Assembly: GCA_002696645.1 (NCBI GenBank)
Contig: NZSA01000056.1
Span: forward strand, 1-40,140
DNA: 40,140 bases
Direction: 5' to 3'
DNA from: Rhodospirillales bacterium
GTDB taxonomy: Bacteria > Pseudomonadota > Alphaproteobacteria > UBA8366 > Aestuariispiraceae
Positions 34,543-40,140 of the stretch are shown here, one piece after another (position 1 is the first letter of the stretch; each line of letters begins with the position of its first letter). The translations under genes and the position numbers were made by a program. Under the pieces are notes generated by a model that saw nothing but the letters and a program-made list of their open reading frames with translations, was not told where the DNA came from and did not search any database.

Positions 34543-34575
34543 CACGACAGCCGAGTATTCGAAGGGGATTTCAGC

Positions 34576-35763
34576 ATGGCCAATTCGTTCTTGTTCACCA
34601 GCGAATCAGTTTCCGAAGGGCACCCAGATAAGGTCTGTGACCGGATTTCTGATGAAGTGGTGGATTTGTTTCTTGCCGCTGATCCCGGTGCGCGCGTCGC
34701 CTGTGAAACCCTAACGACCACCAACCGGATTGTGATCGCAGGCGAAGTTCGTGGGCCGGAAAGCGTCGTTTCCCCTGATGGTCTGGTGAATAAGGAAAAG
34801 ATTGAGCAAGTCGCCCGTGCCGCCGTAAAGGATATTGGCTATGAGCAGGAGGGCTTTCACCATGCCCATGCAGAGGTGCAGATTTACCTGCATGGTCAGT
34901 CCAAGGATATCGCTGTTGGCGTTGACGCAGCCGGCAACAAGGACGAGGGTGCCGGCGATCAGGGATTGATGTTCGGGCATGCGCGCCGCGAAACCGATGT
35001 GCTGATGCCTGCCGCCATCCAATATTCCCACGACATTCTGAAAAGTCTGGCAGAATTCCGACACAGTGATCCCAATAGCGGCCTGGGTCCCGATTCTAAG
35101 AGCCAGGTGACGCTTCAGTACGAAGATGGAAAACCTGTTGGTGTCTCCTCTGTCGTTGTGTCGACTCAGCATACCCCTGATATGGAACAGCATGCGATCC
35201 GTGAATTGGTGCGTGAGCATGTTGAGAAAGTCCTGCCCGCCGGATGGTTCCCGTCGGAAGCGGAATTCTATGTCAATCCCACGGGAATTTTCGTCATTGG
35301 CGGTCCGGATGGGGATGCCGGTCTGACGGGACGTAAGATCATCGTCGATACCTATGGCGGTGCGGCCCCCCATGGCGGCGGGGCCTTTTCCGGCAAGGAC
35401 CCGACGAAGGTCGACCGCTCGGCTGCCTATGCGGCGCGCTATGTTGCCAAAAACATTGTTGCCGCTGGCCTGGCAGATAAATGCACGATCCAGGTCGCTT
35501 ATGCGATTGGCGTCTCAAAGCCGCTGTCGCTGCTGGTCGATACCCATGGCACCGGAACCGTTGCGGAAGATCGTTTGGTCAAGGCCGTCAGTGAAGTGAT
35601 GAACCTGTCCCCGCGCGGTATTCGGGAACATCTGAAACTTGCCAATCCGATCTATGCCCCCAGCGCTGCCTATGGGCATTTCGGGCGCATCCCGACGGAA
35701 CAAGGCCATTTCAGCTGGGAACGCACGGACCTCGTGGATGCGCTGACATCGGCGCTGACCTAA
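34576..35763 (+). CDS. metK: S-adenosylmethionine synthetase
   Basis: Makes S-adenosylmethionine from methionine and ATP. The ATG at 34576 ([11 protein letters not shown]) has AAGGGG nine bases upstream, and upstream in-frame codons show no family resemblance. The 395 residues are usual. Motifs are [18 protein letters not shown] at the N-terminus, [10 protein letters not shown] for the ATP site, and [16 protein letters not shown] with the P-loop-like phosphate contact. The product feeds MiaB and TrmB encoded nearby. It follows the XRE gene by 192 bases, and trmB starts 25 bases after its stop codon, as in many Alphaproteobacteria. Confidence 0.98.
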   Translation: MANSFLFTSESVSEGHPDKVCDRISDEVVDLFLAADPGARVACETLTTTNRIVIAGEVRGPESVVSPDGLVNKEKIEQVARAAVKDIGYEQEGFHHAHAEVQIYLHGQSKDIAVGVDAAGNKDEGAGDQGLMFGHARRETDVLMPAAIQYSHDILKSLAEFRHSDPNSGLGPDSKSQVTLQYEDGKPVGVSSVVVSTQHTPDMEQHAIRELVREHVEKVLPAGWFPSEAEFYVNPTGIFVIGGPDGDAGLTGRKIIVDTYGGAAPHGGGAFSGKDPTKVDRSAAYAARYVAKNIVAAGLADKCTIQVAYAIGVSKPLSLLVDTHGTGTVAEDRLVKAVSEVMNLSPRGIREHLKLANPIYAPSAAYGHFGRIPTEQGHFSWERTDLVDALTSALT

Positions 35764-35788
35764 GGCATCGTGACGCGATACTGACGTG

Positions 35789-36478
35789 ATGGACCCCCGA
35801 TCGGACGAAGCCAGGCTTAAGTTTTTCGGCCGCCGAAAGGGGCGCAGCCTGAAACCTTCGCAACAGGGGATACTGGACCAGCGGCTGCCCGTCTATGCGC
35901 TGGATCCTGAGGCAATGCCTAAGAATCCAAGAGAGCTTTTCATCCCTTCGGTTGACTCTGTGCAGATGGAAATCGGGTTTGGCTCTGGTGAGCATCTGGT
36001 GGCCCAGGCCCAGGCCAATCCAACGGTTGGCTATATCGGGTGTGAACCTTTCATCAATGGTGTTGTGAAACTGGTTCTCGATCTGGATAAGGCCAAGGTC
36101 AATACTGTTCGCGTCTACCCGGATGATGCCCGTCATGTGTTGGATGTTTTGCCGGATGGGTGCCTGGATCAGGTGTTTGTTCTGTTCCCGGACCCCTGGC
36201 CCAAGGCGCGTCATCGGATGCGCCGCTTTATTGGACCGGACAACCTGCCTCGATTGGCCCGTGTGATCCGGCCAGGCGGGTATCTGCGATGCGCCACGGA
36301 TCATCCCGATTACCTGGAATGGATGCTGCTGCATATTGGTGCATGTTCGGATTTCATATGGACCGCGCAAAGGCCCGGCGATTGGTTAAATCGCCCCCAG
36401 GATCAACCGCCAACGCGATATGAAACCAAGGCACTGGCCGGACGTCCCCATTACCTGCAATTTCAGCGTCGGGATTAG
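35789..36478 (+). CDS. trmB: tRNA (guanine-N7)-methyltransferase
   Basis: SAM-dependent enzyme that makes m7G46 in tRNA. The start is the ATG at 35789 (MDPRSDEARLKF); a GTG three bases earlier is possible. The 229 residues match the family: MEIGFGSGEHL for SAM binding, GCEPFINGVVKL, and FPDPWPKARHRMRRF, the hallmark motif. The C-terminal TRYETKAL(A)G end is typical. It is probably co-transcribed with metK, 25 bases upstream. Downstream a promoter-like sequence and strong terminator separate it from rimP. Confidence 0.96.
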   Translation: MDPRSDEARLKFFGRRKGRSLKPSQQGILDQRLPVYALDPEAMPKNPRELFIPSVDSVQMEIGFGSGEHLVAQAQANPTVGYIGCEPFINGVVKLVLDLDKAKVNTVRVYPDDARHVLDVLPDGCLDQVFVLFPDPWPKARHRMRRFIGPDNLPRLARVIRPGGYLRCATDHPDYLEWMLLHIGACSDFIWTAQRPGDWLNRPQDQPPTRYETKALAGRPHYLQFQRRD

Positions 36479-36514
36479 GATACGATCCGGTCTGGCCGGT
36501 TGGTGACTGCGGAC

Positions 36515-36543
36515 TTGATAGACAGGCCCAATTGGCGTATTAC
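36515..36543 (+). promoter_or_regulatory. Probable rimP operon promoter
   Basis: TTGATA (36515-36520), 17 bases, then TATTAC (36538-36543), 123 bases before rimP. The -35 matches five of six and the -10 four of six consensus bases. A transcript starting here would pass through the terminator-like hairpin at 36596-36621. Confidence 0.45.
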
Positions 36544-36595
36544 CCTGCGACTGAACTTTCATTATATCGCCTTGTACTGCAAGAGTGATGGATGG

Positions 36596-36621
36596 GGGTG
36601 GGCTGCGGCCCGCCCTTTTTT
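36596..36621 (+). terminator. Strong intrinsic terminator between trmB and rimP
   Basis: An eight-base-pair stem, GGGTGGGC (36596-36603) with GCCCGCCC (36608-36615), one G-U pair included, a TGCG loop and six T (36616-36621). It can end metK-trmB transcription, or act as an attenuator in the leader of rimP-nusA-ylxR-infB if the promoter at 36515 is used. It ends 44 bases before the rimP start. Confidence 0.9.
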
Positions 36622-36665
36622 GTTGGAAAACCGGCATCGGCCGGAGAAGAGACAGGCACCTGTTA

Positions 36666-37187
36666 ATGGTGATCGAAGACCGTATCGCAGCGATGATCGA
36701 ACCAGCCCTGACCGATATGGGATACGGGCTGGTGCGCGTGCGCGTTTTGGGAACGAAACAGATCACGCTGCAGATCATGGCCGACCGTGTGGACGAGGCC
36801 GCGATCACGGTTGATGATTGTGCGGATATCAGCCGTGCGGTTTCTGCGCTGCTGGATGTGGACGATCCCATTGAACAGGCGTACAGTCTGGAAGTGAGTT
36901 CTCCGGGTATCGACCGCCCGCTCACCCGCCTCAAGGATTTTGAGCGCTATGCCGGGTTTGAAGCAAAGGTCGAGTTACAGTCCCTGATTGATGGGCGTCG
37001 CCGATTTCGCGGCATCCTGGGGGGCTTGAACGGCACGATGGTTAAGATTGAGACGGACACAGGCGCGTTCGAAGTGCCATTTGAAGAAATTCGCGAGTCG
37101 AAGTTAGTACTGACCGACGCGCTGATTGAGGCGAGCCGCGCTGCGGCTGCTGGAACAACCGGAACCGCGGAGGGATCCGCCCTGTAA
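36666..37187 (+). CDS. rimP: Ribosome maturation factor RimP
   Basis: Assembly factor for the 30S subunit. The ATG at 36666 (MVIEDRIAAMIEP) fits the family start, and the ribosome-binding sequence is weak; a GTG one codon later is possible. The 173 residues include GYGLVRVRVLG, LQIMADR, ITVDDCADISRAVSALLDVDDPI and LEVSSPGIDRPLTR, typical of the N-terminal domain, and a C-terminal SH3-like part (VKIETDTGAFEVPFEEIRESKLV). The end is a low-complexity Ala/Thr tail. nusA follows after 52 bases, the usual rimP-nusA order. A terminator-like hairpin precedes it. Confidence 0.96.
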   Translation: MVIEDRIAAMIEPALTDMGYGLVRVRVLGTKQITLQIMADRVDEAAITVDDCADISRAVSALLDVDDPIEQAYSLEVSSPGIDRPLTRLKDFERYAGFEAKVELQSLIDGRRRFRGILGGLNGTMVKIETDTGAFEVPFEEIRESKLVLTDALIEASRAAAAGTTGTAEGSAL

Positions 37188-37239
37188 GGGCCCCTGCGCA
37201 TCCTAAACGACTGACCAAAAGTTTAGAGGATCGAATACG

Positions 37240-38826
37240 ATGGAAGGCATCACGATCACGCGCACCGATATGTTGGCCGTAGCCGACGCCGTTGCCCGGG
37301 AAAAAGGGATTGAGCGCGACCTGGTTCTGGAAGCCATGGAACAGGCAATTCAGAAGGCCGGGCGCTCTAAATACGGGATGGAACACGATATCCGGGCGAC
37401 GATTGATCGCAAGACCGGCGAAATCGTGCTGGCCCGTTATATCGAGGTCGTAGAGCCCGATGCCGTGGAAGACGAGGTGAAACAAACCACCGTTGATCGG
37501 GCGCGCCGCAAGAAGCCCGATGCCGTTGTTGGTGATTTCATCATTGATCGCCTGCCCCCGATTGATTTCGGGCGCATCGCCGCACAGACCGCCAAACAGG
37601 TGATCGTGCAGAAGGTTCGCGAAGCAGAGCGTGATCGCCAGTACGAAGAATACAAGGACCGCAATGGCGAAATCGTCAATGGTCTGGTCAAGCGTGTTGA
37701 ATATGGCAATGTGACCATCGATCTGGGTCGCGCTGAAGGTGTTCTGCGCCGGGATGAGATCATCCCGCGGGAACATTTCAAACGCGGGGACCGGGTGCGG
37801 GCCTATATCTTTGATGTGCGCAAGGAACAGAAGGGCCCGCAGATTTTCCTGTCGCGGACCCGTCCTGAATTCATGGCGATGTTGTTTGCCCAGGAAGTGC
37901 CGGAAATCTATGACGGCATTATCGAAATCAAGAAGGTCGCCCGCGATCCAGGCAGTCGTGCGAAAATCGCCGTTCTGTCCAATGACGGCTCCATCGACCC
38001 GGTCGGTGCCTGTGTCGGGATGCGCGGCAGTCGCGTTCAGGCCGTTGTAGCGGAATTGCAAGGTGAAAAGATCGATATCATTCCCTGGAATGATGAAGAC
38101 CCGACCTTTGTCGTGAACGCCCTGGCCCCGGCGGAAGTCACCAAGGTTGTTATGGACCCTGACACCAACACGATTGAAGTCGTGGTGCCTGATGAGCAGT
38201 TGTCGCTGGCAATTGGCAGACGGGGTCAGAATGTGCGCCTGGCGTCCATGCTGACGGGCTGGAATATCGACATCATGACCGAAGAGCAGGAATCGGAGAA
38301 GCGCCAGCGCGAATTCGTCGAACGCTCTGAATTGTTCATGGAAGCCCTGGACGTTGATGACATGATTGCCCAATTACTGGTCACGGAAGGCTTTACTTCG
38401 GTTGAAGAAGTAGCCTATGTGCCGGTTGACGAAATGGCGACCATTGAAGGCTTTGACGAGGAAGTCGCAGAAGCCCTGTCAGATCGTGCCAGCGCCTATC
38501 TGGATGAACAGAATCGTCTGCTGGAAGAAAATCGTCGCAATCTGGGCGTGACCGATGATCTGGCTGCTTACACGGGCTTCACCAACAAACAGTTGATCAA
38601 GCTGGGTGAAGACAAAATCTGCACGATTGAAGATTTTGCTGGACTTGCAGCGGATGAGTTGACCGATCCGGTCGATGGTCTGTTGCGCGGCGATGATCTG
38701 ACAGAGGCAGAAGCCAATGTCATGGTGATGAATGCGCGTGTGAAGGTTGGCTGGCTGACACAGGAAGAACTGGACCAGATGCTGGCCGAACAGGCTGCGG
38801 CTGAAGCTGCGGAGGAAGAGGCTTAA
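37240..38826 (+). CDS. nusA: Transcription termination/antitermination factor NusA
   Basis: RNA polymerase-binding factor that acts in pausing, termination and antitermination. AGAGGA stands nine bases before the ATG. The 528 residues hold the N-terminal polymerase-binding domain (about 1-130), an S1 domain (about 135-200, GEIVNGLVKRVEYGNVTIDLG), two KH domains (about 200-345, including GACVGMRGSRVQAVVAEL and LAIGRRGQNVRLASMLTGW), and two acidic helix-hairpin-helix repeats in the C-terminal part (about 365-500). The last residues are Ala/Glu-rich. It stands between rimP and the ylxR gene, the conserved order that ends with infB. Confidence 0.98.
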   Translation: MEGITITRTDMLAVADAVAREKGIERDLVLEAMEQAIQKAGRSKYGMEHDIRATIDRKTGEIVLARYIEVVEPDAVEDEVKQTTVDRARRKKPDAVVGDFIIDRLPPIDFGRIAAQTAKQVIVQKVREAERDRQYEEYKDRNGEIVNGLVKRVEYGNVTIDLGRAEGVLRRDEIIPREHFKRGDRVRAYIFDVRKEQKGPQIFLSRTRPEFMAMLFAQEVPEIYDGIIEIKKVARDPGSRAKIAVLSNDGSIDPVGACVGMRGSRVQAVVAELQGEKIDIIPWNDEDPTFVVNALAPAEVTKVVMDPDTNTIEVVVPDEQLSLAIGRRGQNVRLASMLTGWNIDIMTEEQESEKRQREFVERSELFMEALDVDDMIAQLLVTEGFTSVEEVAYVPVDEMATIEGFDEEVAEALSDRASAYLDEQNRLLEENRRNLGVTDDLAAYTGFTNKQLIKLGEDKICTIEDFAGLAADELTDPVDGLLRGDDLTEAEANVMVMNARVKVGWLTQEELDQMLAEQAAAEAAEEEA

Positions 38827-38849
38827 GGACGGTCCGGAGGACGGCGCCG

Positions 38850-39581
38850 ATGGTGACGGACCAGAAAGACCTATCTGCCCAGGCAAACGCTGCGCTGGCG
38901 CCTGATATACCGGACCTTTCGGTGGATGATGGATCTGTCAGGGCGGGGAAAGAACCGGTCCGGCGCTGTTTGGTTTCGGGTGAACGGCATCCAAAGGAAG
39001 CGCTGATTCGATTCGTGTTGGGTCCGGACGGTACAGTCGTTCCGGACCTGGCGGCGAAACTGCCAGGACGTGGATTGTGGTTGAGCGCGGATGCGCAAAG
39101 CATTAAGACAGCACTGGATCGTAAGCTGTTTGCCCGTGCGGCCCGGGCACCGGTCGTTGCATCGGTCGATTTGGTCGTGCAAATAGAGGCCTTGTTGGCG
39201 CGGCGTTGTGTTGAGACATTGTCTCTTGCGCGTCGGGCTGGTGAAGCGGTCTGTGGGTTTGAAAAGACCCGCGCAGCCCTGAATTCAGGTCGTTGCGCGG
39301 CGTTGTTACAGGCCCGAGATGGGGCCGCGGATGGGCGCGCTAAATTAGCGGGCCTGGCTCGGGAAACGGAAGCCCGGGCATATGTGCCGGTTTTTGCCGT
39401 GCTTGATGCGGTGGAAATGGGAGAAGCCTTCGGGCGCGACGCGGCTGTTCATGCGGCGCTGCTTAAGGGTGGATCCGGGGGCGGATTAAGCCGTCGCTTC
39501 CAAATGGAGGCAGGGCGGTTAAAAGGTTTCAGAGAAACGGCACCCGACACGGGTCGGCTTGCCGGAAAGGACGATGAATGA
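38850..39581 (+). CDS. ylxR: YlxR/DUF448-L7Ae RNA-binding fusion protein
   Basis: A 243-residue protein with an N-terminal YlxR (DUF448) domain, about 30-110 (RRCLVSGERHPKEALIRFVLGPDG and LPGRGLWLSADAQSIKTAL), and a C-terminal L7Ae-like RNA-binding domain, about 120-215 (LARRAGEAVCGFEKTRAALNSGRCAALLQARDG). This fusion is common in Alphaproteobacteria, where the two are separate genes in Gram-positive bacteria. GGAGGA precedes the ATG. Its stop codon overlaps the infB start (ATGA). It probably binds RNA in connection with ribosome assembly or RNase P, based on reports for YlxR; the exact function is unsettled. Confidence 0.93.
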   Translation: MVTDQKDLSAQANAALAPDIPDLSVDDGSVRAGKEPVRRCLVSGERHPKEALIRFVLGPDGTVVPDLAAKLPGRGLWLSADAQSIKTALDRKLFARAARAPVVASVDLVVQIEALLARRCVETLSLARRAGEAVCGFEKTRAALNSGRCAALLQARDGAADGRAKLAGLARETEARAYVPVFAVLDAVEMGEAFGRDAAVHAALLKGGSGGGLSRRFQMEAGRLKGFRETAPDTGRLAGKDDE

Positions 39582-40140
39582 GTGATGGGACTTCTAAAGG
39601 CGGTGGCAAGCTCTCTCTTGGGAAACCAGGAAAGCTGAGCCTCTCTAAGACGGTTGAAAGCGGTCAGGTACGCCAGAGCTTTAGCCATGGCCGATCCAAG
39701 ACTGTGATCGTCGAAACCAAGAGCCGTCGGTCCTTTGAGCGCAATGACACCGGCGACATGAAGGTCGTGAAGGGGGGCGCTGCGGCACCGCGTGTCCCGC
39801 AGGAAAAGAACAAGCTGGTCTCGGAAAATCCGCTGGACGGCTTGTCAGAAGCCGAACGGCAGGCCCGGATTCGGGCGCTGGAAGGCGCTGCGCGTGATGA
39901 AGAACGCCGTAAGCAGGAAATTGAGGAGATTGAGCGTAAGGCAGCGGAAGCCCGCGCCCGCCGCGAGGAAGAAGAGCGCCTGAAGCAGGAAGAAGCTGCA
40001 GCGGCGGAAGAAGAAAAGACCGATGCTGCGGCTGCTGAAGCCAAGTCTGCTGAAAGCGCGGACGAACCGGCACCGGCTTCTGTAACGGAAGACACTGCGG
40101 TCGAGCCAGCGGTTGATCTGCCTATTCCGCCATCCGAAAA
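39578..40140 (+). CDS. infB: Translation initiation factor IF-2, N-terminal part (cut by window end)
   Basis: The ATG at 39578 overlaps the ylxR stop codon (ATGA), and the frame stays open to the end of the window (187 codons). The N-terminal segment KLSLGKPGKLSLSKTVESGQ followed by VRQSFSHGRSKTVIVETKSRR is the IF-2-associated domain of Alphaproteobacteria. A highly charged Arg/Glu/Ala region (about 85-150) follows, probably a long helix or coiled coil, then an Ala/Glu/Pro-rich linker. The GTPase and fMet-tRNA domains lie beyond the window. Assignment is secure from start, position after nusA-ylxR, and N-terminal motif. Confidence 0.95.
   Translation, partial: MSDGTSKGGGKLSLGKPGKLSLSKTVESGQVRQSFSHGRSKTVIVETKSRRSFERNDTGDMKVVKGGAAAPRVPQEKNKLVSENPLDGLSEAERQARIRALEGAARDEERRKQEIEEIERKAAEARARREEEERLKQEEAAAAEEEKTDAAAAEAKSAESADEPAPASVTEDTAVEPAVDLPIPPSE

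Noticed and set aside
34384-34575. Known SAM riboswitch upstream of metK
   Set aside because: I looked for SAM-II and SAM/SAH-type core sequences and did not recognise them; only the repeat-based hairpins are reported.
36479-36665. tRNA gene before rimP, as in the E. coli operon
   Set aside because: No cloverleaf or conserved GGTTCGA-type T-loop segment was seen.
37042-38373. Long open frame (443 codons) on the minus strand opposite nusA
   Set aside because: It is a shadow of nusA. The sequence is rich in His, Asn and Phe without any family motif, and the plus-strand protein is a clear NusA.

Overview
The window is a gene-dense stretch of an alphaproteobacterial chromosome. The family placement is inferred from gene content and order: a MucR/Ros-type regulator, a Mur-like Fur, olsB-olsA ornithine lipid genes, and the run miaB-phoH-ybeY-corC-lnt-xre-metK-trmB-rimP-nusA-ylxR-infB typical of Alphaproteobacteria. 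Rhodospirillales or a close relative is my best guess. DNA is moderately GC-rich, with one clearly AT-rich spacer upstream of mucR. I see no rRNA, tRNA, CRISPR array, insertion sequence or prophage gene.

Layout. (1) 1-2705: a palindromic repeat, then a minus-strand group ppiC-type foldase, argJ, mutT. (2) 2706-6316: a divergent promoter region, secA and a TPR gene coupled to its stop codon. (3) 6339-11207: a minus-strand polyamine-type ABC transporter operon (binding protein with Tat-like signal, ATPase, two permeases) ending in an uncharacterised gene; a strong hairpin separates the binding-protein gene from the ATPase gene. (4) 11462-13069: a degenerate Tag-like glycosylase and a pirin. (5) 13201-17678: trpB-trpA-accD-folC. 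(6) 17747-22101: a UspA protein, an NfuA-like Fe-S scaffold, a Bax-like glucosaminidase, a convergent polysaccharide deacetylase with one metal ligand replaced, and a RimI-like acetyltransferase. (7) 22102-25163: AT-rich region, mucR with its terminator, then overlapping fur-olsB-olsA. (8) 25489-29448: miaB-phoH-ybeY-corC. (9) 29468-32031: a block that interrupts the usual corC-lnt order: bestrophin, an HxlR regulator, and a divergent SnoaL-like/SDR pair. (10) 32151-40140: lnt, xre, metK, trmB, rimP, nusA, ylxR and the 5' part of infB, which runs off the window.

Most genes are housekeeping: secretion and envelope (secA, foldase, lnt, corC, glucosaminidase), arginine and tryptophan synthesis, fatty acid and folate synthesis, tRNA modification (miaB, trmB), ribosome maturation (ybeY, rimP) and transcription/translation factors (nusA, infB). 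The unusual parts are the inserted corC-lnt block, the co-transcribed Fur and ornithine lipid genes, apparent cis-acting RNA structures upstream of metK and rimP and between the transporter genes, and three proteins that retain a family fold but lack a usual catalytic or metal-binding residue. I found no clearly new multi-gene system; the best candidates for undescribed biology are the unknown gene in the polyamine-type operon and the HxlR-controlled SnoaL/SDR pair.
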